DNA of 64,000 bases from Paraburkholderia acidisoli (GCF_009789675.1 NZ_CP046916.1:434001-498000); one strand, 5' to 3'; shown: positions 45,173-54,492, counted from the stretch's first letter. The notes: a model not told the origin generated them from the letters alone. A program made the numbers and translations.

Positions 45173-45196
45173 CGCCCCTTTTTCAAGGGGCGTTTT
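45173..45196 (+). terminator. Intrinsic terminator after aldehyde dehydrogenase gene
   Basis: CGCCCCTT pairs with AAGGGGCG around TTTC, followed by TTTT. It starts 33 bases after the dehydrogenase stop. Confidence 0.75.
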
Positions 45197-45252
45197 GCAT
45201 GGGCGGCGGCGCATTTCCCAAGTCATGAAACCGCGCGGCGCGCGGCCTCCGT

Positions 45253-46302
45253 TCAGGCCGCGGCCGTGCCGCCTGTCTCGGGTCGGCGCGTCGTGCCGCG
45301 CAGGACGAGGCGGGTTGGGACGACCACGGGGCGCGCCGGCGTGTCGCCGCTCAGCAGCGCGACACTGCCTGCCGCGAGGGCGTCCATGTCCTGGTGAAAC
45401 GTCGTGAGGTCGGCGCTTTTCCATGCCGCCATCGGCACGTCGTCGAACCCGATGACCTGGATATCGTCGGGAACCGACAAGCCGAAATCGCCGCGAATGG
45501 CGTCGAGCGCGCCGATCGCCACGAGATCGTTCACGCAGAAGATCCCGTCCGGTTTGCGTCCTCGGGCGGACAGCAGCCGGGTAGCGGCCGCATGGCCGTC
45601 TTCGTAGTTGAAGCCCGCCCCGACGATCTCGGGCTCCGGCAGCCCCAGGGCGCGCAGACGATTGACGAAACCCTTCTGGCGATCGCTTTGCACGGGGATG
45701 TCGCGCCCCGCGAGATACGCCATGCGCCGGCAGCCCGCGCGATGAAGCACGTCGGCGGCCATTGCGCCGGCTTTCAGATTGCCGGACGAGATGCAGCGCA
45801 CCGTACCGATCGCGCGCGAGTTCATGGCCACGACCGGGATCTTGAACGCCTCCAGTTGCGTGGCCACCTGGCGCGAACGAATGGACAGCGTACTGATCAC
45901 GCCGTCGATGCGGTAACGCGAGAGGTCGCCCACGATCTCGTCGAGATGGTCGTCGCTGGCCGTATGCACGACCATCGCTTCCCGCCGCTGCTCCCGCAGC
46001 AGAGACACGACGCGCCACAGGTACTCGGTGTAAAAAGGATTGTAAAAGCCGCCGACGATAACCGCGATGATGCCCGAGCGGCCGGTTTGCAGAATGGCGG
46101 GCAACGCGTTCGGCCGATAGTGCAGGGCTTCGGCGGCCTTCAGCACTTTTTCGCGCACGCTTTCGGATACCGCGGCGCCGGGCGTGAATACGCGCGACAC
46201 ACTCGACTGCGATACGCCCGCCAGACGCGCGACCGCGGTCGAGGAAGGCTGCGCGACGGGCTCGGCCTGGCGCGAGATCGGGTTGGGGCGGCTTCTGGAC
46301 AT
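45253..46302 (-). CDS. LacI family transcriptional regulator
   Basis: 349 residues from MSRSRPN. The HTH (TAVARLAGVSQSSVSRVFTPGAAVSESVREKV, about 22-53) leads into a periplasmic-binding-protein-like effector domain (IIAVIVGGFYNPFYTEYL to the end). It is divergent from the PQQ dehydrogenase gene. A perfect palindrome at 46387 in the gap is a candidate operator. The start is set by the family N-terminus; the ribosome site is weak. Confidence 0.88.
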   Translation of the reverse strand: MSRSRPNPISRQAEPVAQPSSTAVARLAGVSQSSVSRVFTPGAAVSESVREKVLKAAEALHYRPNALPAILQTGRSGIIAVIVGGFYNPFYTEYLWRVVSLLREQRREAMVVHTASDDHLDEIVGDLSRYRIDGVISTLSIRSRQVATQLEAFKIPVVAMNSRAIGTVRCISSGNLKAGAMAADVLHRAGCRRMAYLAGRDIPVQSDRQKGFVNRLRALGLPEPEIVGAGFNYEDGHAAATRLLSARGRKPDGIFCVNDLVAIGALDAIRGDFGLSVPDDIQVIGFDDVPMAAWKSADLTTFHQDMDALAAGSVALLSGDTPARPVVVPTRLVLRGTTRRPETGGTAAA

Positions 46303-46386
46303 GAACCGATCGTAGCAGAAGCCTCCGCGCCCACGCGGCAGCACGCGGCGCGAAAAATCTGGAAGGCGTTTGTCAGGATCGTCGCT

Positions 46387-46400
46387 TGCATAGCTATGCA
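46387..46400. promoter_or_regulatory. Perfect 14-bp palindrome, candidate LacI operator
   Basis: TGCATAGCTATGCA is fully self-complementary and lies 85 bases before the lacI-type start and 159 bases before the PQQ dehydrogenase start. LacI-family regulators often bind palindromes in their own divergent gap. Confidence 0.45.
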
Positions 46401-46465
46401 GACACGGACGCAGGGCTCGCTGCCTGGACGCTCGCTCGCTTCACGCGGCCGTGCAATCGTTCAAA

Positions 46466-46505
46466 AAAAACGCGCGAGTGGCCAGCCATGGCCCTCGCGT
46501 TTTTG
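46466..46505. terminator. Terminator-like hairpin ahead of the PQQ dehydrogenase gene
   Basis: GGCC-GGCC and CGAG-CTCG arms with one bulge are flanked by an A-run on the left and TTTTT on the right, so it could stop transcription in either direction. It lies in the leader of the dehydrogenase gene, 54 bases before its start, where it could act as an attenuator or end a small RNA. Confidence 0.5.
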
Positions 46506-46558
46506 CGTGCCGCATTCCTCCCGGGTGAACGGCACGACCACACGTAAAAAGGACAATG

Positions 46559-49021
46559 ATGAGTACGTCGGAAAGTGCCCTCGCGCGATGGGGCAGGCTG
46601 TTGCTCGCGCTCGTGCTGGCCGTCTTCGGTCTTTGCATGGTCATAGGCGGGGTCTGGCTGATCGCGCTCGGCGGGAACTGGTATTACGCCATCGCGGGGG
46701 TGTTGAGCATCGGCAGTGCGATCGGGTTGTTCCGGCGCAGCCGTGCCGCCGCCACGTGGTTCGCGGTGCTGTTCGTGATCACGCTCGCATGGACGATCTG
46801 GGAGTCGGGTACCGACTACTGGGGCTGGGTGCCGCGCTTCGCCTTGATGATGCTCTTCGCGATCGCCTTCTCGTTCCTGTTGCCGTCATTGCGGCCGGAC
46901 CTCTCGCGCAAGCTGACCGGTGGTATTTCGGCGGTGCTCGTGCTCGGGTTCGTCGTGGCGATCGGGCTGGCCTTCGTGCCGTATCACGTGACGACGGCGA
47001 GCGACGTGCCCGTGAGCCAGGGCGATCCCTTCGCCGCCGACACCGGCAGCAGCGTGGCGGCCGGCATTCCCGGCACGGACTGGCCGTCCTATGGCGGCGA
47101 TCAGGCCGCGCAGCGCTTTTCGTCGGCGACGCAAATCACGCCGGCCAACGTCAAGGACCTGCGCGTGGCGTGGACGGCGCGAGCGGGCGAGACGCCTTCG
47201 GGCGCGAAGTGGGGGAACCAGAACACGCCGCTGAAGATCGGCAATACGCTGTACGTGTGCGCGTTCCTCAACAAGGTCGTGGCGCTCGACGCCGCCACGG
47301 GCAGCCAGAAGTGGGTGTTCGATCCGCACGTCAACCCCGACGCCATTCCCTACACGCCGTCGTGCCGCTCGCTTGCGTATTACGCCGATCCGGCCGCGAA
47401 CGCGCAAACGCCGGCGCCTGCGTCGTCGGGTGACTCGAATCCGGCTGCCGCCGCCGCCTGTTCGCGCCGTATCGTCCTGGGCACGCTCGACGGCCGCGTG
47501 ATCGAGATCGACGCGAACACGGGCAAGCGATGCGCCGACTTCGGCAATCACGGCGAGGTGTCGATCCTCGAAGACATGGGCAAGACCTACAAGGGTTACG
47601 TGGCCATTTCCTCGGGACCGGTGGTGGTGCGCGACACGATCGTGGTGGGTCACGAAGTGGTCGACGGCCAGCGTGCGTTCGGGCCGCCGGGCGTGGTCAA
47701 GGCCTATAACGTGAAGACGGGCGCCCTCAAATGGGCCTGGGATGCGGCCACGCCCTACGACCCGAAGCCGCGCCACGGCGACAATGCCTACAAGCGCGGC
47801 TCGCCCGACGTGTGGACGTCGTTCACCGGCGACGACAAGCTCGGTCTCGTATATCTGCCGGTCGCCAATGCCTCGGGCGACTATTACTCGTCCACGCGCA
47901 CGCCCGAAGAACTGAAGTTCTCGCCTTCGCTCACCGCGCTCGATGTGGAAACGGGCATGCCGCGCTGGTCCTTCCAGAACGCGCACAACGATGTCTGGGA
48001 CTACGATCCGGGTTCGCCGCCCACGCTCTACGACTACAAGGCGCCCGACGGCAAGATCGTGCCGGCCATTCTGTTCCCCACCAAAAACGCCCAGATGTAC
48101 GTGCTCAATCGCGCGACGGGCAAACCGCTGTTCGGCGTGCAGGAACGTCCGGCGCCGCAAGGCGGGATCGAACCGGCGGCGCGCGCGAAGACGCAGCCGT
48201 ATTCGCTGTTCAACTCGTATGCGAAGCCGGACTTGAAGCCGGAGAACACCTGGGGCTTGACGCCGCTGGATCAGCTCTATTGCCGTATCCAGTTCCAGCA
48301 GGCCGACTATCGCGGCAGCTATACGCCGCCGCGCCTGGACAAGCCGATCATCGACTATCCCGGCTATAACGGCGGTTCGGATTGGGGCGGCGTGTCGTTC
48401 GATCCCACGCGCGGTCTTGTCGTCATCAACTACAACGACATGCCGAACTACACGCGCCTCGTCTCGCGCAAGCAGGCCGACAAACTGGGATGGCATGCGC
48501 TGGACGTGGTGAGCGACCCGAACGCGAAAGCGTCGCAAGCCGAAGGTCAGGGCGATCCGCAAGCGGGCCTGCCGATCGCGGTGGACGTCAACGCCGGCTG
48601 GCAATTGCCGTTCACGGGCATGCTGTGCAAGGAACCGCCCTACGGCGGCATTCGCGCGGTCGACGTGCGCACGGGCCGAACGGTGTGGGATCGTCCGCTG
48701 GGCACGGCACGCGAGAACGGCCCCTTCGGCCTGCCGACCGGCCTGCCGATCAACATCGGTACGCCCAATAACGGCGGCTCGGTCGTCACGCAGTCCGGGC
48801 TGGTGTTCATCGCGGCGGCCACGGACGACCTGATCCGCGCTATCGACATCAACACGGGCAAGACCGTCTGGTCGGCGCCGCTGCCCGCGGGCGGCCAGGC
48901 CAATCCGATGGTCTACGAAGAAGGCGGCCGCGAGTTCGTGGTGATCGAAGCCACGGGCCACCACTTCATGCATACGCCGAAGGGCAACTACGTGGTGGCC
49001 TACGCGCTGCCGCAATCCTGA
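46559..49021 (+). CDS. Membrane-bound PQQ-dependent dehydrogenase (glucose/quinate/shikimate family)
   Basis: 820 residues. Five hydrophobic segments occupy the first 140 residues, followed by a large periplasmic eight-bladed propeller with repeated W-docking motifs such as ALDAATGSQKWVFD, AYNVKTGALKWAWD and AIDINTGKTVWSAP. The family oxidises glucose, quinate or other polyols in the periplasm and gives electrons to ubiquinone. The second of two adjacent ATGs (46556, 46559) has the better distance from AAAGGA. It is divergent from the LacI regulator. PQQ synthesis genes are not in this window. Confidence 0.9.
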   Translation: MSTSESALARWGRLLLALVLAVFGLCMVIGGVWLIALGGNWYYAIAGVLSIGSAIGLFRRSRAAATWFAVLFVITLAWTIWESGTDYWGWVPRFALMMLFAIAFSFLLPSLRPDLSRKLTGGISAVLVLGFVVAIGLAFVPYHVTTASDVPVSQGDPFAADTGSSVAAGIPGTDWPSYGGDQAAQRFSSATQITPANVKDLRVAWTARAGETPSGAKWGNQNTPLKIGNTLYVCAFLNKVVALDAATGSQKWVFDPHVNPDAIPYTPSCRSLAYYADPAANAQTPAPASSGDSNPAAAAACSRRIVLGTLDGRVIEIDANTGKRCADFGNHGEVSILEDMGKTYKGYVAISSGPVVVRDTIVVGHEVVDGQRAFGPPGVVKAYNVKTGALKWAWDAATPYDPKPRHGDNAYKRGSPDVWTSFTGDDKLGLVYLPVANASGDYYSSTRTPEELKFSPSLTALDVETGMPRWSFQNAHNDVWDYDPGSPPTLYDYKAPDGKIVPAILFPTKNAQMYVLNRATGKPLFGVQERPAPQGGIEPAARAKTQPYSLFNSYAKPDLKPENTWGLTPLDQLYCRIQFQQADYRGSYTPPRLDKPIIDYPGYNGGSDWGGVSFDPTRGLVVINYNDMPNYTRLVSRKQADKLGWHALDVVSDPNAKASQAEGQGDPQAGLPIAVDVNAGWQLPFTGMLCKEPPYGGIRAVDVRTGRTVWDRPLGTARENGPFGLPTGLPINIGTPNNGGSVVTQSGLVFIAAATDDLIRAIDINTGKTVWSAPLPAGGQANPMVYEEGGREFVVIEATGHHFMHTPKGNYVVAYALPQS

Positions 49022-49051
49022 TGCGTTAGCGCGCGCTGACTCGAGCGCGAA

Positions 49052-49087
49052 GCGCCGCCGCGAGCCCGGTTTTTTACGCGGCGGCGC
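49052..49087. repeat. Perfect 11-bp inverted repeat after PQQ dehydrogenase gene
   Basis: GCGCCGCCGCG (49052-49062) and CGCGGCGGCGC (49077-49087) are perfect complements around a 14-base loop that holds six T. Thirty bases after the stop, it may end the dehydrogenase mRNA, although no T-tract follows the stem. Confidence 0.5.
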
Positions 49088-49291
49088 GCCCCGTCAATCT
49101 CACTCGCGAGACCCCGCCGTCCGGCGGGATGCGAAAGCGCATGGGCGTGACCGGCGCGCCGTGTTCGCGCTGTGGTCTGCCTTCCCATGGTTTTCGCCGC
49201 GATGTCGCGCAGGTTCCGCGCTGCCGACCATCAACGCAGGAAAAGGCAGCGAACGGGGTAAACCCGCCAGTTTCGGAAACAACTTGCAAAG

Positions 49292-49306
49292 TGGAAAACA
49301 TTTCCA
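49292..49306. promoter_or_regulatory. IclR-type operator, near match to TGGAAATNATTTCCA
   Basis: TGGAAAACATTTCCA lies 52-66 bases before the IclR gene. It matches the E. coli IclR consensus TGGAAATNATTTCCA at 13 of 14 defined positions and is a perfect TGGAAA/TTTCCA dyad, so autoregulation is likely. Confidence 0.65.
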
Positions 49307-49357
49307 TATTCTAGGTTCCATGCCGGAATCGTCGGGTGATGTGAGATTTCCCCTGCA

Positions 49358-50224
49358 ATGGTTCCGATAACCGTGTCCCACCGGATCAGCCGCATGAGCG
49401 CCGTCCTGCAACGCAGTTTCCGTATTCTCGAAGAACTGGCCACCGCGCCGGAAGGCAAGACGCTCACGGAACTCGTGGGCGAACTGGGCTTGCCGCTGAG
49501 CGCCACGCACCGGCTGCTCAGCGATCTCATCGAACTCGGTCTCGTACACAAAGACGAACGGCGCGGCGAGTTTTCACTGACGATGAAAATTCCCTCGCTG
49601 GGCCTCAAATTCCTCAGCGCGGGCGGCGTGGTGGATATCGCGCAGCCCATTCTGGAGCGGCTCGCGGCGGCGTCGGGAGAATTGGTGCGCCTCGCCATTG
49701 TGGAGAACGAAACGCTCATCTACGTGGCCAAGGCGCAGGGCGCGAAGCAGGGCTTGCGCTACGACCCGGAAATGGGCCGCCCCGTCACACTCTCGTGCAG
49801 CGCGGCCGGCATGATCTGGCTCGCGGGCAAAACCGACGAAGAAGCCATGCGCCTCGTGTCGCAACAAGGCTTCGGCACGCCCGCCGAATTCGGCCCGCGC
49901 GCGCCCACCACCTTCAAGGCGTTGATGCCGCTCGTCGAAGCCGCGCGTGAGCACGGTTACGCCACCACCCAGGACATGTTTCTGCCCGCCATGAGTTCGA
50001 TGGCGACGCCCGTGCTCGCGCCCAACGGCGAGGTGCGCGCGATCCTCATTATCGCCGGGCCCATGTCGCGTTTGAGCGAGGATCGCATGCAGGCGCTCGT
50101 GCCCGCACTCAAGGCTACAGCGGAAGAACTCGCCGAAGCGAGTGCGGTTTCGCCCATGTTCAGGAGGCCGTTGGCGCAGGAACATAGCGGCGGCAGCGAG
50201 GCAAAAACCACGCGTACGGCGTGA
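49358..50224 (+). CDS. IclR family transcriptional regulator
   Basis: 288 residues. The N-terminal winged HTH (VLQRSFRILEELATAPEGKTLTELVGELGLPLSATHRLLSDLIELGLV) is followed by the IclR effector domain (about 90-260). The ATG at 49394 has a better ribosome site (GGA eight bases upstream) and would keep the whole HTH, so it may be the true start. It is followed by an MHS carrier gene 114 bases on, its probable target, and preceded by an IclR-consensus-like operator. Confidence 0.87.
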   Translation: MVPITVSHRISRMSAVLQRSFRILEELATAPEGKTLTELVGELGLPLSATHRLLSDLIELGLVHKDERRGEFSLTMKIPSLGLKFLSAGGVVDIAQPILERLAAASGELVRLAIVENETLIYVAKAQGAKQGLRYDPEMGRPVTLSCSAAGMIWLAGKTDEEAMRLVSQQGFGTPAEFGPRAPTTFKALMPLVEAAREHGYATTQDMFLPAMSSMATPVLAPNGEVRAILIIAGPMSRLSEDRMQALVPALKATAEELAEASAVSPMFRRPLAQEHSGGSEAKTTRTA

Positions 50225-50338
50225 GCGGCGCGGCAAGACGCTGAGCGCTGCTTCGCGCGAAAGAGCGTGTTGATTGAATCATTAGTATCACGAATGTTTA
50301 GCTATACGAAATAAAATCCACATCACGAGGAGACCTTC

Positions 50339-51703
50339 ATGCAAACCGCTACGCCCGAGCGCTCGTCGCTTGCCATGGCCAACCGCGCCGTGAGCGCCGC
50401 CACATTGGGAACGGCGCTCGAATGGTTCGATTTCACGCTGTACGGCGCGGTTGCCGCCACCATCCTGCCCAAGCTGTTTTTCCCCGCGCTCGACCCAACC
50501 TCGGCGATCCTCGCTTCGCTCGCGACCTTCAGCGTGGGACTCGCGGCGCGACCGCTCGGTGCGATCATCTGCGGCCATCTCGGCGACAAGGTGGGGCGGC
50601 GCAACCTGATGCTCGGCACGGTTTCGGTCATGGGCATCACGTCCGTGCTAATGGGGCTCTTGCCCACCTATGCGCAAATCGGCGTGTTCGCGCCGCTGTT
50701 GCTGGTGATTCTGCGCATCGTGCAGGGCTTCGCGCTGGGCGGCGAATCCACGGGCGGGCAGTTGATGGCGCTCGAACACGCGCCCGCCGACCGGCGTGGC
50801 AAGTACTCGGGCTTGATCGGCATGTGCGCCCCGTTGAGCCAGATCGTGGCCAACGCGGTACTGTTGACGCTATCCGCCACGATGAGCGCGCAGGCTTTCC
50901 TGAGCTACGGTTGGCGTATCCCCTTCGTGGCGAGCGTGGTGCTCGTGCTGGTGGGCATCTACATTCGAGTCCGCGTGAGCGAAACACCCGCGTTCGTGGA
51001 GATGAAGCGCTCGGCCATCGCGCAGAAGGGCCGGCCGTTGCACGACGCATTTCGTCTGCACTACAAAACGATTCTGCGCATGATGCTGTTTTTCTGTGGC
51101 CCCACGGCGCTGTTCTATCTGGCCGTGGTGTTCACGCTGAGCTATCTGACCAACACGCTCGGCGTGCCGAAGCAAACCAGCTTCATTCTGCTGATGATCG
51201 CCAATGCCTGTGCCATCGTCGGCTCGATCGTGGGCGGCCTGGTGAGCGACCGGGTGGGACGCAAACGCGCGCTGCTGTTTGCCTCGGCGGCGACCTTCGT
51301 CATCATGCTTTGCTACTTTCCGATGCTCGGCACCAAAAGCTTCGCGGTGATGGCGCTCGCCATGGGCCTCTTCATGGGCTTCACGCAGGTGCAGACCGGC
51401 ATCCAGCCCGTGGCCTTCGCCGAGGTATTTCCGACCAATGTGCGTTACTCGGCTTCGGCACTCGCGTTCACTGGCGCGAGCCTGTTCGCGGGCGGCCCGA
51501 TCCCCGTGGTCGCGACGTGGCTCATCAAGCTCGGCAATGGCTCGCCGTGGGGCCTCGTCGCACTGTGCGGCGCGCTCAACCTGCTGTCGTTCGCGATGAT
51601 CGCGATCGGGCCGGAGACCGCGGGTATCGACATGAATCGCCTCGACAGCGTGGAAGACGTCACGGGCCAAAGCGACGCGCTCGCACGCGGGGCATCGGCA
51701 TGA
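50339..51703 (+). CDS. MFS transporter, MHS family (alpha-ketoglutarate/dicarboxylate-like)
   Basis: 454 residues with 12 membrane segments. LEWFDFTLYGAVAATI and GHLGDKVGRRN are the N-terminal signatures of the MHS group; a second RVGRKRAL loop follows mid-protein. GAGGAGA lies six bases before the ATG. Its stop overlaps the downstream gene (ATGA), so import and that small protein are coupled. It is probably controlled by the IclR regulator upstream. Confidence 0.88.
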   Translation: MQTATPERSSLAMANRAVSAATLGTALEWFDFTLYGAVAATILPKLFFPALDPTSAILASLATFSVGLAARPLGAIICGHLGDKVGRRNLMLGTVSVMGITSVLMGLLPTYAQIGVFAPLLLVILRIVQGFALGGESTGGQLMALEHAPADRRGKYSGLIGMCAPLSQIVANAVLLTLSATMSAQAFLSYGWRIPFVASVVLVLVGIYIRVRVSETPAFVEMKRSAIAQKGRPLHDAFRLHYKTILRMMLFFCGPTALFYLAVVFTLSYLTNTLGVPKQTSFILLMIANACAIVGSIVGGLVSDRVGRKRALLFASAATFVIMLCYFPMLGTKSFAVMALAMGLFMGFTQVQTGIQPVAFAEVFPTNVRYSASALAFTGASLFAGGPIPVVATWLIKLGNGSPWGLVALCGALNLLSFAMIAIGPETAGIDMNRLDSVEDVTGQSDALARGASA

Positions 51704-52422
51704 ACGCGGCGCACGACGCAGTGGCGGCCACGCTGCCAACGATGCAAGCCAAAGGGGCGGGTTTGCTCGCGATCTGGAGCACGGTCACGCGCGAGTTCGA
51801 AACCGACTATCTGCACTGGCTTACGCGCGAGCATATTTTCGAGCGCGTGGGCGTGCCGGGTTTCCGCTCGGGGCGCGCATACCGGCGCGCCATCGTGAGC
51901 GGCGTGAATGGTGCGGATGCCGCGGAATTCGCGATCGTCTACGAACTCGATCATGCCGATGTGATGTCGAGCGAAGCTTATCGCGCGCGGCTCGACGAGC
52001 CCACACCCTGGACGCAGCGCATCATGCCGAAGCTCGGCGGCTTCCGGCGCGGCGGCGGCAGCGTGGTGGCACGCGCGGGTAACACGGCGGCGTTCGGCGC
52101 GCGCCTCGGCGTGCTGCGATTCGCCGAGGCGCTGCCCGCGTGCTGCGAAGGCGAGACGGCGCAGCCGCGGCTCGACGCGATCGCGGCCGTGGATCGCGTG
52201 ACGGGCGTCACGCTCATGCGGGTGGCATCGGACGCGACCGGCATCGTCACGCGCGAGAAGTCGATGCGCAACGGCGAGGAGGGCGCCTTCGCGGGTGCAA
52301 TGCTGATCGAGTCGCTCGATCAAACGTCGATGCATGCGGCGATCGAAGTGGCCGCGCAGATCGGCGTGGCTGCGGAGGACTTCGGGGTGTACGAGCTGGT
52401 GTTTGCGTTCGACCGGCACTGA
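51700..52422 (+). CDS. Hypothetical protein, EthD/dimeric alpha-beta barrel-like
   Basis: 240 residues, soluble, without signal peptide. The N-terminal WSTVTREFETDYLHWLTREHIFERVGVPGFRSGRAYRR recalls dimeric alpha-beta barrel proteins (EthD, Dabb, DUF4286-like) that act as accessory enzymes or stress proteins. The match is by pattern only. It overlaps the MHS carrier gene by four bases, so it should act on, or sense, the imported compound. A second barrel-like repeat may occupy residues 120-235. Confidence 0.6.
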   Translation: MNAAHDAVAATLPTMQAKGAGLLAIWSTVTREFETDYLHWLTREHIFERVGVPGFRSGRAYRRAIVSGVNGADAAEFAIVYELDHADVMSSEAYRARLDEPTPWTQRIMPKLGGFRRGGGSVVARAGNTAAFGARLGVLRFAEALPACCEGETAQPRLDAIAAVDRVTGVTLMRVASDATGIVTREKSMRNGEEGAFAGAMLIESLDQTSMHAAIEVAAQIGVAAEDFGVYELVFAFDRH

Positions 52423-52504
52423 GGGACCATGCGCGCGGGTTGTCGCCAGCGGAGCGCACGGCCATTAAAGGCGAACGCGGGCGGCACATCGTCGGCGCAT
52501 CGAA

Positions 52505-52747
52505 ATGGGTGATCGCGGCATCAGGAAAGCGAACCTCACGCCAATTGCCGCAAGCGGATCGATTGGGTCGTATCGCGCGGAGATCGAGCCAAACGGGTCG
52601 ACGGGAGCCGGTCTTTTCACGACGGTTGCGGAAGAGCAGATTGGCGATGTCGTTGAAGGGCAACTCGAGTTGTTTGTCGGCGGCCAATTGTTGCTGCTCA
52701 ACGCCGGCGACAGTTTTGTCTACCACGCAAACCGGATGGAAGCGTGA
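52505..52747 (+). pseudogene. Remnant of a cupin-domain protein (XRE-cupin regulator type)
   Basis: An 80-residue frame whose second half reads as a cupin strand set (GLFTTVAEEQIGDVVEGQLELFVGGQLLLLNAGDSFVYHANR). Such ends are typical of XRE-cupin regulators, but the HTH half and the last strand are missing. No ribosome site is visible. It converges on the D-lactate dehydrogenase gene, two bases away. It is most likely a truncated relic; a functional mini-cupin is possible. Confidence 0.5.
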
Positions 52748-52749
52748 AA

Positions 52750-54492
52750 TCACCCGGAATTGGCATCCTCGGCCGAATGGGCAGGCTGGCAACGGCAGTC
52801 GTAAGTCGAGTGGCCCCAGTGGGAAAGCCGTGAAGTCTTTCCTATGCCGGGGTTGAAAGCGTTAGTGGGATCGAGGTTCTGATAGAACTGTCTAAGACTC
52901 GCCTTGGCTTCGTAAAGGTGCCCAACATTGTGCTCGGCGGGATACTCTGCACCGCGCGAAGCCAGTAGCGTCAGAATGTCGTCCTTGATCCGGTCGCAAT
53001 CGGCGCCTTTCTTGACCAGATACTCCTGATGCAGGACATGACAAAAGAAGTGACCGCAGTACATCGTCAGTTCGATGCGCTCTGCGATCTGCGGCGGCAG
53101 TCGTTCGAACCAGTCCGTGGCATTGCGCGGCAGCGCGATGTCGAGCGCCACGATGTCTTCCACGGTTTTGGGGTGAACCGCCCGATAGCGAACCATGGCG
53201 CCGCCAATCACAAAGCGATTGAGAAACGCCGCCGCGCCTTCCTCCGGCGTGCACTCGAAATAATCGCCACTCGCGGATGGGAAACGCGACGCCAGATACG
53301 CTCGCGCCTCACTCACGCCGTCGTTACCCATCTTGAGCAACAAATGATGCTCGAAGCGGTCGCGGTAGTCGATCAACCGGCGTGGCAAATGCGCGGGAAG
53401 CAGCCGGCTCACGCCCTGGAGTAACCGGTCGCTGATCGCATTGCCAAGGCCAAATTTTTTCGTGAAGCCGTCGAACGCGCTTTTGAGCGCGAAGGCGCGA
53501 GGCACCTTATCGGTTCCGAATGCCTGAATGTAGCGATACATATCCTTGCCGTAGCGGCGGCTGATATCGAATGCCCCACGATGCATGTACTCGCCCGCAA
53601 TCGGCAGGTTTCGAAAGCCGCTCAGCACGTCGCGGCGCAGCGTTTCGAGTTCGGCCGGGTCGTTGCTGCCAATGTAAAACACCTGAGTCTGTTTGTCGGC
53701 CGCGAAAGTATCGAGCCGCAACGCGAACACTGCGACGTGACCGGCGGAGCCCGATGCTTCATAGAGCCGCCGTGGATCGGCGTTGAAACGCGCGGGCGTG
53801 GATGCGGAAATGTCTCGCACGTGCGTGCTGTATTCCTGGTCGGACGCGAGCAGTCCATTCGCGGCGGGAATATCCCCGGGTAGTTCGCCTGCATCCAGGC
53901 GACCGAGTATGGCTTCGGCGGAGTCGCCCAGATCGATTCCCAGGTGGTTGACGAGTTTCAGTTCGCCCTGTGCGGTAATGCGCGCATGGATCGATAGCTG
54001 AGTAAACGCCGGCCCGCGGCGAATCATCGAGCCGCCCGAATTGTTGCAGATACCGCCGGTGACCGAAGCGCCGATACAACTCGAGCCGAGCACCGAGTGC
54101 GGCTCGCGATCGAGCGGTTGCAGGCGCCTTTCCAGTTGATCGAGCGTCACGCCCGGTTGGCAGATCACCTGTTCGCCGTTGCGGATCAGGTCCAGCCGCC
54201 GCAGACGCATGCCGTTGATCACCACGACGGGACGGTCATAGCCATCCGCAACGGGTGTCGAGCCACCTGTCAGCCCGGTATTCGCGGCCTGACAAATGAC
54301 GATGACATTGGCGCGATGGCACGCTTGTAACGCGCGCCACATCTCCATGAGCGTACCGGGCTGGACGGCGGCGAGAATCGTGCCGCCGCCATAGCGATAA
54401 CCCCGCTGAAAACGACGTGTCCTCGCGGCTCCGGTAAAGACGAACCGTTTGCCGACGATACCGGCTAGCAAGGGGATGAGGTCATCATGCAT
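52750..54492 (-). CDS. dld: Quinone-dependent D-lactate dehydrogenase, FAD-linked
   Basis: 580 residues, close to the 571 of E. coli Dld. The FAD-binding PCMH domain shows VICQAANTGLTGGSTP and GSSCIGASVTGGICNNSGG, followed by a membrane-binding and C-terminal cap region (HNVGHLYEAK). It oxidises D-lactate to pyruvate at the inner membrane and reduces ubiquinone. GGAG is eight bases before the ATG. The MFS gene ends 37 bases upstream, so the two are co-transcribed; lactate may be a product of, or a substrate entering, this operon. Confidence 0.9.
   Translation of the reverse strand: MHDDLIPLLAGIVGKRFVFTGAARTRRFQRGYRYGGGTILAAVQPGTLMEMWRALQACHRANVIVICQAANTGLTGGSTPVADGYDRPVVVINGMRLRRLDLIRNGEQVICQPGVTLDQLERRLQPLDREPHSVLGSSCIGASVTGGICNNSGGSMIRRGPAFTQLSIHARITAQGELKLVNHLGIDLGDSAEAILGRLDAGELPGDIPAANGLLASDQEYSTHVRDISASTPARFNADPRRLYEASGSAGHVAVFALRLDTFAADKQTQVFYIGSNDPAELETLRRDVLSGFRNLPIAGEYMHRGAFDISRRYGKDMYRYIQAFGTDKVPRAFALKSAFDGFTKKFGLGNAISDRLLQGVSRLLPAHLPRRLIDYRDRFEHHLLLKMGNDGVSEARAYLASRFPSASGDYFECTPEEGAAAFLNRFVIGGAMVRYRAVHPKTVEDIVALDIALPRNATDWFERLPPQIAERIELTMYCGHFFCHVLHQEYLVKKGADCDRIKDDILTLLASRGAEYPAEHNVGHLYEAKASLRQFYQNLDPTNAFNPGIGKTSRLSHWGHSTYDCRCQPAHSAEDANSG

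Larger units (their letters stand above)
49022..49357. other. Intergenic region between PQQ dehydrogenase and IclR genes
   Basis: These 336 bases carry no recognisable gene. They contain a perfect 11-bp inverted repeat (49052-49087) and an IclR-consensus-like site (49292-49306), both listed separately. Confidence 0.5.
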
